Assembly (NCBI GenBank): GCA_947652115.1
Contig: OX393563.1
Location: forward strand, 1,255,329-1,319,328
Direction of reading: 5' to 3'
DNA length: 64,000 bases
Source: Blastomussa wellsi
Taxonomy: Eukaryota > Cnidaria > Anthozoa > Scleractinia > Plerogyridae
The notes under the pieces were generated by a model that made no database searches, was not told where the DNA came from, and was given only the letters and a program-made list of their open reading frames with translations. Of the stretch, positions 46,310 through 59,184 are shown one piece after another; position 1 is the stretch's first letter, and every line of letters starts with the position of its first letter. Position numbers and translations under genes: made by a program.

Positions 46310-49300
46310 TGGTTAGCCTACTACGCACTCCGGTTAGCCAACTAAGATCTCCGGTTAGCCTACTACGCACTCCGGTTAGCCTACTAAGAACTCCGGTTAG
46401 CATACAAAGCACTTCGGTTAGCCTACTAAGAACTCCGGTTAGCATACAAAGCACTTCGGTTAGCCTACTAAGATCTCCGGTTAGCCTACTACGCACTCCG
46501 GTTAGCCTACTACGCACTCCGGTTAGCCTACTACGCACTCCGGTTAGCCTACTAAGAACTCCGGTTAGCATACAAAGCACTTCGGTTAGCCTACTAAGAA
46601 CTCCGGTTAGCATACAAAGCACTTCGGTTAGCCTACTAAGAACTCCGGTTAGCATACAAAGCACTCCGGTTAGCATACAAAGCACTCCGGTTAGCCTACT
46701 AAGATCTCCCGTTAGCATACGAAGCACTCCGGTTAGCATACATGCAAAGCACTCCGGTTAGCCTACTAAGATCTCCCGTTAGCATACAAAGCACTTCGGT
46801 TAGCCTACTAAGAACTCCGGTTAGCATACAAAGCACTCCGGTTAGCATACATGCAAAGCACTCCGGTTAGCCTACTAAGATCTCCCGTTAGCATACAAAG
46901 CACTCCGGTTAGCCTACTAAGATCTCCCGTTAGCATACAAAGCACTCCGGTTAGCCTACTAAGATCTCCCGTTAGCATACGAAGCACTCCGGTTAGCATA
47001 CATGCAAAGCACTCCGGTTAGCCTACTAAGATCTCCCGTTAGCATACAAAGCACTTCGGTTAGCCTACTAAGAACTCCGGTTAGCATACAAAGCACTCCG
47101 GTTAGCATACATGCAAAGCACTCCGGTTAGCCTACTAAGATCTCCCGTTAGCATACAAAGCACTCCGGTTAGCCTACTAAGATCTCCCGTTAGCATACAA
47201 AGCACTCCGGTTAGCCTACTAAGATCTCCCGTTAGCATACGAAGCACTCCGGTTAGCCTACTAAGAACTCCAGTTAGCATACAAAGCACTCCGGTTAGCC
47301 TACTAAGATCTCCCGTTAGCATACAAAGCACTCCGGTTAGCCTACTAAGATCTCCCGTTAGCATACAAAGCACTCCGGTTAGCATACATGCAAAGCACTC
47401 CGGTTAGCCTACTAAGATCTCCCGTTAGCATACAAAGCACTTCGGTCAGCCTACTAAGAACTCCGGTTAGCATACAAAGCACTCCGGTTAGCATACATGC
47501 AAAGCACTCCGGTTAGCCTACTAAGATCTCCCGTTAGCATACAAAGCACTTCGGTTAGCCTACTAAGAACTCCGGTTAGCATACAAAGCACTCCGGTTAG
47601 CATACATGCAAAGCACTCCGGTTAGCATACATGCAAAGCACTTCGGTTAGCCTACTAAGATCTCCGGTTAGCATACAAAGCACTCCGGTTAGCCTACTAA
47701 GAACTCCGGTTAGCATACAAAGCACTTCGGTTAGCCTAATAACAACTCCGGTTAGCATACAAATCACTCCGGTTAGCCTACTAAGATCTCCGGTTAGCAT
47801 ACAAAGCACTTCGGTTAGCCTTCTAAGATCTCCGGTTAGCCTACTAAGAACTCCGGTTAGCATACAAAGCACTCCGGTTAGCCTACTAAGAACTCCGGTT
47901 AGCCTACTAAGAACTCCGGTTAGCATACAAAGCACTTCGGTTAGCCTAATAAGAACTCCGGTTAGCATACAAAGCACTCCGGTTAGCCTACTAAGATCTC
48001 CGGTTAGCATACAAAGCACTTCGGTTAGCCTAATAAGAACTCCGGTTAGCATACAAAGCACTCCGGTTAGCCTACTAAGAACTCCGGTTAGCATACAAAG
48101 CACTCCGGTTAGCATACATGCAAAGCACTTCGGTTAGCCTACTAAGATCTCCGGTTAGCATACAAAGCACTCCGGTTAGCCTACAAACACTCCGGTTAGC
48201 ATACAAAGCACTCCGGTTAGCCCACTAAGAACTCCGGTTAGCATACAAAGCACTCCGGTTAGCATACATGCAAAGCACTCCGGTTAGCATACATGCAAAG
48301 CACTTCGGTTAGCCTACTACGCACTCCTGTTAGCCTACTAAGATCTCCGGTTAGCATACAAAGCACTCCGGTTAGCCTACTAAGATCTCCGGTTAGCATA
48401 CAAAGCACTCCGGTTAGCATACATGCAAAGCACTCCGGTTAGCATACATGCAAAGCACTTCGGTTAGCCTACTAAGATCTCCGGTTAGCATACAAAGCAC
48501 TCCGGTTAGCCTACTAAGAACTCCGGTTAGCATACAAAGCACTTCGGTTGGCCTAATAACAACTCCGGTTAGCATACAAAGCACTCCGGTTAGCCTAATA
48601 ACAACTCCGGTTAGCATACAAATCACTCCGGTTAGCCTACTAAGATCTCCGGTTAGCATACAAAGCACTTCGGTTAGCCTTCTAAGATCTCCGGTTAGCC
48701 TACTAAGAACTCCGGTTAGCATACAAAGCACTCCGGTTAGCCTACTAAGAACTCCGGTTAGCCTACTAAGAACTCCGGTTAGCATACAAAGCACTCCGGT
48801 TAGCCTACTAAGATCTCCGGTTAGCATACAAAGCACTTCGGTTAGCCTACTAAGAACTCCGGTTAGCATACAAAGCACTCCGGTTAGCCTACTAAGATCT
48901 CCGGTTAGCATACAAAGCACTTCGGTTAGCCTAATAAGAACTCCGGTTAGCATACAAAGCACTCCGGTTAGCCTACTAAGATCTCCGGTTAGCATACAAA
49001 GCACTTCGGTTAGCCTACTAAGAACTCCGGTTAGCATACAAAGCACTTCGGTTGGCCTAATAACAACTCCGGTTAGCATACAAAGCACTTCGGTTAGCCT
49101 ACTAAGATCTCCGGTTAGCATACAAAGCACTTCGGTTAGCCTAATAAGAACTCCGGTTAGCATACAAAGCACTTCGGTTAGCCTAATAAGAACTCCGGTT
49201 AGCATACAAAGCACTCCGGTTAGCCTAATAAGAACTCCGGTTAGCATACAAAGCACTTCGGTTAGCCTACTAAGAACTCCGGTTAGCATACAAAGCACTC

Positions 49301-52300
49301 CGGTTAGCCTAATAAGAACTCCGGTTAGCATACAAAGCACTTCGGTTAGCCTACTAAGAACTCCGGTTAGCATACAAAGCACTCCGGTTAGCCTAATAAG
49401 AACTCCGGTTAGCATACAAAGCACTCCGGTTAGCCTACTAAGAACTCCGGTTAGCATACAAAGCACTTCGGTTAGCCTACTAAGAACTCCGGTTAGCATA
49501 CAAAGCACTTCGGTTAGCCTAATAAGAACTCCGGTTAGCATACAAAGCACTTCGGTTAGCCTACTAAGAACTCCGGTTAGCATACAAAGTACTTCGGTTA
49601 GCCTAATAAGAACTCCGGTTAGCATACAAAGCACTCCGGTTAGCCTACTAAGATCTCCCGTTAGCATACAAAGCACTTCGGTTAGCCTACTAAGAACTCC
49701 GGTTAGCATACAAAGCACTCCGGTTAGCATACATGCAAAGCACTCCGGTTAGCCTACTAAGATCTCCCGTTAGCATACAAAGCACTCCGGTTAGCCTACT
49801 AAGATCTCCCGTTAGCATACAAAGCACTCCGGTTAGCCTACTAAGATCTCCCGTTAGCATACGAAGCACTCCGGTTAGCATACATGCAAAGCACTCCGGT
49901 TAGCCTACTAAGATCTCCCGTTAGCATACAAAGCACTTCGGTTAGCCTACTAAGAACTCCAGTTAGCATACAAAGCACTCCGGTTAGCATACATGCAAAG
50001 CACTTCGGTTAGCCTACTAAGATCTCCCGTTAGCATACAAAGCACTCCGGTTAGCCTACTAAGATCTCCCGTTAGCATACAAAGCACTCCGGTTAGCATA
50101 CATGCAAAGCACTCCGGTTAGCCTACTAAGATCTCCCGTTAGCATACAAAGCACTTCGGTTAGCCTACTAAGAACTCCGGTTAGCATACAAAGCACTCCG
50201 GTTAGCATACATGCAAAGCACTCCGGTTAGCATACATGCAAAGCACTTCGGTTAGCCTACTAAGATCTCCGGTTAGCATACAAAGCACTTCGGTTAGCAT
50301 ACAAAGCACTCCGGTTAGCCTACTAAGAACTCCGGTTAGCATACAAAGCACTCCGGTTAGCATACAAACACTCCGGTTAGCCTACTACGCACTCCTGTTA
50401 GCCTACTAAGATCTCCGGTTAGCATACAAAGCACTCCGGTTAGCATACATGCAAAGCACTCCGGTTAGCATACATGCAAAGCACTTCGGTTAGCCTACTA
50501 AGATCTCCGGTTAGCATACAAAGCACTCCGGTTAGCCTAATAACAACTCCGGTTAGCATACAAAGCACTCCGGTTAGCCTACTAAGAACTCCGGTTAGCA
50601 TACAAAGCACTTCGGTTAGCCTAATAACAACTCCGGTTAGCATACAAATCACTCCGGTTAGCCTACTAAGATCTCCGGTTAGCATACAAAGCACTTCGGT
50701 TAGCCTTCTAAGATCTCCGGTTAGCCTACTAAGAACTCCGGTTAGCATACAAAGCACTCCGGTTAGCCTACTAAGAACTCCGGTTAGCCTACTAAGAACT
50801 CCGGTTAGCATACAAAGCACTTCGGTTAGCCTAATAAGAACTCCGGTTAGCATACAAAGCACTCCGGTTAGCCTACTAAGATCTCCGGTTAGCATACAAA
50901 GCACTTCGGTTAGCCTAATAAGAACTCCGGTTAGCATACAAAGCACTCCGGTTAGCCTACTAAGATCTCCGGTTAGCATACAAAGCACTTCGGTTAGCCT
51001 AATAAGAACTCCGGTTAGCATACAAAGCACTTCGGTTAGCCTAATAAGAACTCCGGTTAGCATACAAAGCACTTCGGTTAGCCTACTAAGATCTCCGGTT
51101 AGCATACAAAGTACTTCGGTTAGCCTACTACGCACTCCGGTTAGCCTACTACGCACTCCGGTTAGCCTACTAAGAACTCCGGTTAGCATACAAAGCACTT
51201 CGGTTAGCCTACTAAGAACTCCGGTTAGCATACAAAGCACTTCGGTTAGCCTACTAAGAACTCCGGTTAGCATACAAAGCACTCCGGTTAGCCTACTAAG
51301 ATCTCCCGTTAGCATACGAAGCACTCCGGTTAGCATACATGCAAAGCACTCCGGTTAGCCTACTAAGATCTCCCGTTAGCATACAAAGCACTTCGGTTAG
51401 CCTACTAAGAACTCCGGTTAGCATACAAAGCACTCCGGTTAGCATACATGCAAAGCACTCCGGTTAGCCTACTAAGATCTCCCGTTAGCATACAAAGCAC
51501 TCCGGTTAGCCTACTAAGATCTCCCGTTAGCATACAAAGCACTCCGGTTAGCCTACTAAGATCTCCCGTTAGCATACGAAGCACTCCGGTTAGCATACAT
51601 GCAAAGCACTCCGGTTAGCCTACTAAGATCTCCCGTTAGCATACAAAGCACTCCGGTTAGCCTACTAAGAACTCCGGTTAGCATACAAAGCACTCCGGTT
51701 AGCATACATGCAAAGCACTCCTGTTAGCCTACTAAGATCTCCGGTTAGCATACAAAGCACTCCGGTTAGCCTACTAAGATCTCCCGTTAGCATACAAAGC
51801 ACTCCGGTTAGCATACATGCAAAGCACTCCGGTTAGCCTACTAAGATCTCCCGTTAGCACACAAAGCACTTCGGTTAGCCTACTAAGAACTCCGGTTAGC
51901 ATACAAAGCACTCCGGTTAGCATACATGCAAAGCACTCCGGTTAGCATACATGCAAAGCACTTCGGTTAGCCTACTAAGATCTCCGGTTAGCATGCAAAG
52001 CACTCCGGTTAGCATACATGCAAAGCACTTCGGTTAGCCTACTAAGATCTCCGGTTAGCATACAAAGCACTCCGGTTAGCCTACTAAGAACTCCGGTTAG
52101 CATACAAAGCACTCCGGTTAGCATACAAAGCACTCCGGTTAGCATACATGCAAAGCACTCCGGTTAGCCTACTAAGATCTCCCGTTAGCATACAAAGCAC
52201 TTCGGTTAGCCTACTAAGAACTCCGGTTAGCATACAAAGCACTCCGGTTAGCATACATGCAAAGCACTCCGGTTAGCATACATGCAAAGCACTTCGGTTA

Positions 52301-55300
52301 GCCTACTAAGATCTCCGGTTAGCATACAAAGCACTCCGGTTAGCCTACTAAGAACTCCGGTTAGCATACAAAGCACTTCGGTTAGCCCAATAACAACTCC
52401 GGTTAGCATACAAATCACTCCGGTTAGCCTACTAAGATCTCCGGTTAGCATACAAAGCACTTCGGTTAGCCTTCTAAGATCTCCGGTTAGCCTACTAAGA
52501 ACTCCGGTTAGCATACAAAGCACTTCGGTTAGCCTTCTAAGATCTCCGGTTAGCCTACTAAGAACTCCGGTTAGCCTACTAAGAACTCCGGTTAGCATAC
52601 AAAGCACTTCGGTTAGCCTAATAAGAACTCCGGTTAGCATACAAAGCACTCCGGTTAGCCTACTAAGATCTCCGGTTAGCATACAAAGCACTTCGGTTAG
52701 CCTACTAAGATCTCCGGTTAGCATACATGCAAAGCACTCCGGTTAGCATACAAAGCACTTCGGTTAGCATACATGCAAAGCACTCCGGTTAGCATACAAA
52801 GCACTTCGGTTAGCCTAATAAGAACTCCGGTTAGCATACAAAGCACTTCGGTTAGCCTAATAAGAACTCCGGTTAGCATACAAAGCACTTCGGTTAGCCT
52901 AATAAGAACTCCGGTTAGCATACAAATCACTCCGGTTAGCCTACTAAGATCTCCGGTTAGCATACAAAGCACTTCGGTTAGCCTTCTAAGATCTCCGGTT
53001 AGCCTACTAAGAACTCCGGTTAGCATACAAAGCACTCCGGTTAGCCTACTAAGAACTCCGGTTAGCCTACTAAGAACTCCGGTTAGCATACAAAGCACTC
53101 CGGTTAGCCTACTAAGATCTCCGGTTAGCATACAAAGCACTTCGGTTAGCCTACTAAGAACTCCGGTTAGCATACAAAGCACTCCGGTTAGCCTACTAAG
53201 ATCTCCGGTTAGCATACAAAGCACTTCGGTTAGCCTACTAAGAACTCCGGTTAGCATACAAAGCACTTCGGTTAGCCTAATAAGAACTCCGGTTAGCATA
53301 CAAAGCACTTCGGTTAGCATACAAAGCACTCCGGTTAGCCTACTAAGATCTCCGGTTAGCATACAAAGCACTCCGGTTAGCATACAAAGCACTTCGGTTA
53401 GCCTACTAAGAACTCCGGTTAGCATACAAAGCACTCCGGTTAGCCTACTAAGATCTCCGGTTAGCATACAAAGCACTTCGGTTAGCCTACTAAGAACTCC
53501 GGTTAGCATACAAAGCACTTCGGTTAGCCTAATAAGAACTCCGGTTAGCATACAAAGCACTTCGGTTAGCATACAAAGCACTCCGGTTAGCATACAAAGC
53601 ACTCCGGTTAGCATACAAAGCACTCCGGTTAGCATACAAAGCACTTCGGTTAGCCTACTAAGAACTCCGGTTAGCATACAAAGCACTTCGGTTAGCCTAC
53701 TAAGAACTCCGGTTAGCATACAAAGCACTCCGGTTAGCATACAAAGCACTCCGGTTAGCATACAAAGCACTCCGGTTAGCCCACTAAGAACTCCGGTTAG
53801 CATAAAAAGCACTCCGGTTAGCCTACTAAGAACTCCGGTTAGCATACAAAGCACTCCGGTTAGCCTACAAACACTCCGGTTAGCCTACTACGCACTCCTG
53901 TTAGCCTACTAAGATCTCCGGTTAGCATACAAAGCACTCCGGTTAGCCTACTAAGATCTCCGGTTAGCATACAAAGCACTCCGGTTAGCATACATGCAAA
54001 GCACTCCGGTTAGCATACATGCAAAGCACTTCGGTTAGCCTACTAAGATCTCCGGTTAGCATACAAAGCACTCCGGTTAGCCTACTAAGAACTCCGGTTA
54101 GCATACAAAGCACTTCGGTTAGCCTAATAACAACTCCGGTTAGCATACAAATCACTCCGGTTAGCCTACTAAGATCTCCGGTTAGCATACAAAGCACTTC
54201 GGTTAGCCTTCTAAGATCTCCGGTTAGCCTACTAAGAACTCCGGTTAGCATACAAAGCACTCCGGTTAGCCTACTAAGAACTCCGGTTAGCCTACTAAGA
54301 ACTCCGGTTAGCATACAAAGCACTTCGGTTAGCCTAATAAGAACTCCGGTTAGCATACAAAGCACTCCGGTTAGCCTAATAAGAACTCCGGTTAGCATAC
54401 AAAGCACTTCGGTTAGCCTAATAAGAACTCCGGTTAGCATACAAAGCACTCCGGTTAGCCTACTAAGATCTCCGGTTAGCATACAAAGCACTTCGGTTAG
54501 CCTAATAAGAACTCCGGTTAGCATACAAAGCACTCCGGTTAGCCTACTAAGATCTCCGGTTAGCATACAAAGCACTTCGGTTAGCCTAATAAGAACTCCG
54601 GTTAGCATACAAAGCACTCCGGTTAGCCTACTAAGAACTCCGGTTAGCATACAAAGCACTTCGGTTTGCCTAATAAGAACTCCGGTTAGCATACAAAGCA
54701 CTCCGGTTAGCCTACTAAGAACTCCGGTTAGCATACAAAGCACTTCGGTTAGCCTACTAAGAACTCCGGTTAGCATACAAAGCACTTCGGTTAGCCTAAT
54801 AAGAACTCCGGTTAGCATACAAAGCACTCCGGTTAGCCTAATAAGAACTCCGGTTAGCATACAAAGCACTTCGGTTTGCCTAATAAGAACTCCGGTTAGC
54901 ATACAAAGCACTTCGGTTAGCCTACTAAGAACTCCGGTTAGCATACAAAGTACTTCGGTTAGCCTAATAAGAACTCCGGTTAGCATACAAAGCACTCCGG
55001 TTAGCCTACTAAGAACTCCGGTTAGCATACAAAGCACTCCGGTTAGCCTACAAACACTCCGGTTAGCCTACTAAGATCTCCGGTTAGCATACAAAGCACT
55101 CCGGTTAGCATACAAAGCACTCCGGTTAGCCCACTAAGAACTCCGGTTAGCATACAAAGCACTCCGGTTAGCATACAAAGCACTCCGGTTAGCCTACTAA
55201 GAACTCCGGTTAGCATACAAAGCACTCCGGTTAGCCTACAAACACTCCGGTTAGCCTACTACGCACTCCTGTTAGCCTACTAAGATCTCCGGTTAGCATA

Positions 55301-55569
55301 CAAAGCACTCCGGTTAGCCTACTAAGATCTCCGGTTAGCATACAAAGCACTCCGGTTAGCATACAAAACACTCCGGTTAGCCTACAAACACTCCGGTTAG
55401 CCTACTAAGAACTCCGGTTAGCATACAAAGCACTCCGGTTAGCATACAAAACACTCCGGTTAGCCTACAAACACTCCGGTTAGCCTACTAAGAACTCCGG
55501 TTAGCATACAAAGCACTCCGGTTAGCCTACTAAGAACTCCGGTTAGCATACAAAGCACTCCGGTTAGCC
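46310..55569 (+). repeat. 21-bp satellite, main array (about 9.3 kb)
   Basis: Roughly 440 tandem units. Each has the constant CT(C/T)C(G/C)GTTAGC and a 10-bp variable half. The main types are CTACTAAGAA, CTACTAAGAT, CTAATAAGAA, CTTCTAAGAT, CTACTACGCA and ATACAAAGCA, often alternating to give a 42-bp period. A 25-bp variant (ATACATGCAAAGCA) recurs and shifts the reading register. Because 21 is a multiple of 3, long frames (up to 438 residues) are open on both strands, but these are a by-product of the period. Higher-order blocks are visible: units with atctcccgttagc cluster at 46.7-47.6, 49.6-50.2 and 51.3-51.9 kb; a block with aatcactcc and ttctaagat recurs at about 47.76, 48.62, 50.65, 52.41, 52.92 and 54.15 kb. 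Confidence 0.95.
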
Positions 55570-55576
55570 TGTTTAC

Positions 55577-55594
55577 GGGTTAGGGTAAGGGTTA
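55577..55594 (+). repeat. Telomere-like run at the array edge
   Basis: GGGTTAGGGTAAGGGTTA immediately follows the last satellite unit. It is a degenerate run of the TTAGGG repeat used by cnidarian telomeres, and the satellite core itself contains GGTTAG. Short, so it could be chance. Confidence 0.5.
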
Positions 55595-55716
55595 CTGTTT
55601 ATGGTTAGTTATTAAGGTTAACAAATCTTCTAATATCGGCAAGACCACAACGACAAACCAATGAATGGTGCCGGATCTTGTGTAGACCTGGATCAGTTAA
55701 AGTCAAAAGATACTAT

Positions 55717-55860
55717 GCAAAAAACGGTAGACTGATCCCCAGAGCGAAGAGAAGAAATTAAAACAGAAATGAAATTACATAATGAAATTACATATTGTAC
55801 TTGTTTTTATGTAATTTCATTCTTCTCTTCGCCGTGGGGATCAGTCTACCGTTTTTTTGC
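55717..55860. mobile_element. Short TIR element (MITE)
   Basis: Ends GCAAAAAACGGTAGACTGAT and its complement, about 45 bp long with few mismatches, close on an inner tgaaattacat palindrome. Length 144 bp. Confidence 0.75.
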
Positions 55861-55986
55861 TTATTAGGTACCCGATTTATATGATAACCAAGTCAATGCG
55901 CGTGCTATGATTGGTCAATCAGCTATGGTTTATTGTGTCAGTAAACTCATGGAAAAATTGCACATTTTCTGAATTATTATATAGAT

Positions 55987-56343
55987 GCAATAGACCATAA
56001 GTTACTGTGGTTTATAGGTAGCCTGCGTAGCTGGCGGGATTCGCTTTTGTTTTTGGAGAGGCCGTCGTCGGTACGGCAAAGCCGTGGAGAAATTGGTGAG
56101 GAGTCACTCGCGCGGCTTCGCCGCTTGACCTCGTGGGCGACGACCGCGAATGCTGAGTGAGTAGCTCGCACCCTCAAATCTCGCCAAAAATAAACCAATT
56201 GGGATGTTGTTAGAACACTCCAAGAATTTTTAAATAAAAATCGCCTGCGGCTTGTGATTTACAAATTCTTCTATTGCTTTTATAATACATACCTTAGGCT
56301 TATTTATTTGTTAAATAAACCATAGTAACTTGTGGTCTATTGC
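55987..56343. mobile_element. TIR element (MITE), 357 bp
   Basis: The ends GCAATAGACCATAAGTTACT and GCAATAGACCACAAGTTACT (complement of the right end) continue through tggttta. The interior is GC-rich and includes gtagcctgcgtagctggcggg. No clear target duplication. Confidence 0.7.
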
Positions 56344-56771
56344 TTAAATATAGTGCTAATGCATCAAAAATCGAAAGTTAAATAGAGCTAATTAAAAGTT
56401 AGTTCTTGACTTCTCATCACAGCGAAAAATAGAAAGAGTAGGATCCGGAAGAAAATTAAAAGCGGGGTCGAATTTTTGATGTCATTAGCACTTTAAAAAT
56501 TTTGATCAACCGGCAGCCAATGCACTGGTCATGCGTTTGACCCGCGTTCGATTCCCCTGTACGTTCTTATTGTACTTGTCTTTTTCATTCTTTCACTTTG
56601 AAAGAAATTAATCGAAGTGTCTGAGTTACGCGTTGTCACTAATGACCTGTTTTCTTGAGTCCTATTTAAGATTCTTTTGTTCATTCTTTCCATGTCGGTT
56701 TTCTTTAATTAATTAATTTTGAAGTGTCCCTCTTTCCTGTGGCCAAAACGATTAATATCGTAACGTTTTAA
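56344..56771. other. Spacer with a tRNA-like remnant
   Basis: Mostly AT-rich. At 56547-56567 the text acccgcgttcgattccc fits a tRNA B-box with the start of a SINE-like body, but no convincing A-box is present. Nothing else is recognised. Confidence 0.35.
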
Positions 56772-57390
56772 ATGCGCTCGCGCGCACGCCCTTTCATTCA
56801 TAACGTTGACAAAATATCGGGACCCAAGCGATCTATCAAGATCACTGATCATTTCACCTGTACCTCAGCTAATGTCATCTACTGCATAACTTTCACTTTT
56901 TGCAAAAAGTTATACATCGGCGAAACAGGGAGACGACTAGGCGACCGATTCCGAGACGACAAAAATGCATCTAAACCGGTCGTGAGGCACTTCAATCTCC
57001 CAAATCATTGTAAGAAACATATGGCAGTCTGCGGCCTTTCCCTTCAAGAAGGCCGCAAAACTCTAGAACAAAAATTTATTTTTCAAACTGGCACTCTTAA
57101 TCCTCACGGTATAAACGAACGCTTTTCATTCAACTAATAAATTCCATTGTTTTCACGTTACTAGGCACCAACCAATAGCGAAGCTCCATCTTTCTGAATA
57201 TAAACCACACATGACCCACATTCCTTGATTCGCTCCAACGAAGGGCTAACGCTCGAAATGTCAGCTCTCGAATCTCTTTACGGTGGCCAATTCACATTAT
57301 CAACCCAGTTGACAAAACCAAATTATATTGTTAGACTTCCCACCGACGCAGCACCACAATTTCTTTAGAAACTTACCCCCTCTAACATCG
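56772..57390 (+). mobile_element. Penelope-like element: GIY-YIG endonuclease end and 3' tail
   Basis: A 121-residue open frame (56772-57137) contains VIYCITF...CKKLYIGETGRRLGDRF, the GIY-YIG nuclease core with its conserved arginine, then PVVRHFNLPNH and a C-terminal HGINERFSFN. This is the C-terminal module of Penelope-like retroelements. A short deletion after GDRFR removes part of the usual segment. The reverse transcriptase is absent, so the copy is 5' truncated. Downstream to 57390 is the 3' tail with aagggctaacgctcgaaa and ccgacgcagcaccaca, found inverted at 6537 and 41558. Confidence 0.82.
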
Positions 57391-57415
57391 TAACAACCTC
57401 GTTCCCAGGCGTAAT

Positions 57416-58221
57416 CCAATTGGCAATCCACCGTAAGGAAACAGTGGCGACTGGTACATTAACCTATAATGCTTTGCGCGCAAAACCCTAAAAGAGCGGA
57501 TAAAAACACAAGGAAAAGTTCTAAGTGATTTAGGCCCCACTTATATGGTCTCGAGTACCCGAGACAACCCTCCCCCGAGTTACCCTGGGCGAGCTAACTT
57601 TTCACTAAAATGTTGAAAAATTCCGCCAACCGTTTTGTATGATCCTACCCGAGTTGCCTCGGGGGGCGAGACAACTCGGGTAGGCGAGTTGTCTCCTCTC
57701 GGCAGGTAGGGTAACCCTGGCAGGCGGGACAACTTTTTCTCATATAAACACTTTGGCTGGCCAACCCGGGACAACTCTTAACGTGCCGACTGTCACCTAC
57801 TGTCCGGATGTCAGGTTTTTAAGCAAAAAATTGCACTAAAGAAATAGAATTTAACCCAACAAGGCCTCCAGTGATCGAATAAACAAAAGAAATTCAAAGG
57901 AAGAAGGATACCTGGTGAGTTGAATTACTTGAACATTAAAATACTTTATGAATAATCAAACAGGGTCAACTTTAACTCAGCTGACAGGGACAATTTTTTG
58001 TCATATAAACGCTCGGTAAAGTTGTCTCGGGAGGGAGGGTTGTCTCGGGTACGCGAGACCATACAACCTAGGCCTTAGTGAGCAATGTTGTTTATAGTAG
58101 TAGGAACGACTTCCGTTAAACCATACCTTGCTGTATGTCCAGTGGGTTTTGTTTGGTTCGCAAGGTATTGTGGTAAAATGTACAGCCGCCATCTTTTTTC
58201 TTACGGTGGATTGCCAATTGG
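57416..58221. mobile_element. Outer TIR repeat, second copy (carries a Harbinger-type insert)
   Basis: Inverted ends CCAATTGGCAATCCACCG and CGGTGGATTGCCAATTGG. The body is homologous to 16188-16570, but here it is interrupted by the element at 57533-58074 instead of the palindromic MITE. Confidence 0.72.
57533..58074. mobile_element. Harbinger-type MITE (TTA duplication)
   Basis: The ends start GGCC and run through atggtctcg.gtacccgaga / tctcgggtacgcgagaccat. They are flanked by TTA at 57530-57532 and 58075-58077. The 3-bp TTA duplication fits PIF/Harbinger. It is 542 bp, rich in acaactcggg words and non-coding. Confidence 0.75.
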
Positions 58222-58256
58222 ATTGAGTGTGGCACAGGTCGGTATTACAGTCATCC

Positions 58257-58322
58257 CAAGAGAACCTGAAGACAATGCTTTTGGGGGGTAAACAAGGTGT
58301 ATTATGGGCAATGCGAAAATGG
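58257..58322 (+). mobile_element. Partial MITE of the aaaattttg/gtattatgggcaatgcg family
   Basis: Carries taaacaaggtgtattatggg then caatgcgaaa, identical to the right arm of the MITE at 16424-16548. The left arm is missing. Confidence 0.65.
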
Positions 58323-58589
58323 TCAATATACGATGTGAGCAAATCACAAATGTACGACGATGCCAGACTCGTACCCAGTCGCTATTTACGGGTTCAGGGA
58401 ATGAGAGAAGATTGGATACTAGGGAAGACTGAGGCGCGTGGAGTGTCATGGGAAGGGTCAAAGGGAAAATAGCGACTATTTTTCCTTCGTCCCTTTCCAT
58501 GAAAACCCGCGCGCTTCAATCTTTAGTACTCAATGTTCTCTCGACTGGGTACAAGTCTGCGACGGTGCCAAATTGTTGAGTGTCTTGTA

Positions 58590-59184
58590 GGTTGTAAGTC
58601 AAATCTTGAAAATAATGCGTTGATTTACGGGAAGACAGTGAAGATTAAAAAGAACGGGCGCATTGTGATCGTGCTTTGTTGTAAGTGTGATGAGGCGAGC
58701 AGCGACATTCTGAACGTGTTGTAACCTTTTTATGTATGGTAGGTCATACAGTAGGGCATTACAGTGATCCAACTGTAAAGATACAAACATATGGTCGCTG
58801 AAAGATATTTCCTGATATGGCTGATATTACGCAGGTGCAGATAAAACGAACATTTGCAAATGTTGGTAACTTGTTCGTTAAAGCAAAACTGACTTCGAAC
58901 AAAGAGTGGCTATATTTCTTGCTTTTTGCACGGAGTGAATAGTTTCACCGGCCAGCTGCAGCAACAGAGATTTCGTGAAGGAGTGTTCTCGGAAGATGTT
59001 TGGCGGATGTCACAAATAATTTAGATTTGTCTTTATTTAATTTAAGGCGATTAACCATCATCCAGTGATTAATTTCATTCACACAGCTCTCAATGTTAGA
59101 CACCGCTAGATCCCTATCACCCAGTATGGTTGGTTGAAAAGGCAAGTAAAGCTGTGAGTCATCAGCATAAAAATGATAACTCAA
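58590..59184 (-). pseudogene. CR1-like LINE reverse transcriptase fragment
   Basis: The minus strand encodes HFYADDSQLYLPF, the reverse-transcriptase YADD box, followed by NHWMMVNRLKLNKDKSKLF. After frameshifts comes LQHVQNVAARLITLTTKHD and LHCLPVNQRIIFKI, the thumb region typical of CR1/L2-type LINEs. At least two frameshifts separate the pieces, and both the endonuclease and the fingers of the enzyme are missing. Confidence 0.82.

Noticed and set aside
44797..55225. Long open frames on both strands of the satellite (up to 438 residues, e.g. 48414-49730)
   Set aside because: They exist because the 21-bp unit is a multiple of three and has no stop in some registers. They run on both strands at once and are broken by 25-bp units, so I treat them as repeat artefacts and not repeat proteins.
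44876..55569. CRISPR-like array
   Set aside because: The short constant and variable halves repeat head to tail, but the variable parts are a handful of recurring types rather than unique spacers, and the context is eukaryotic.
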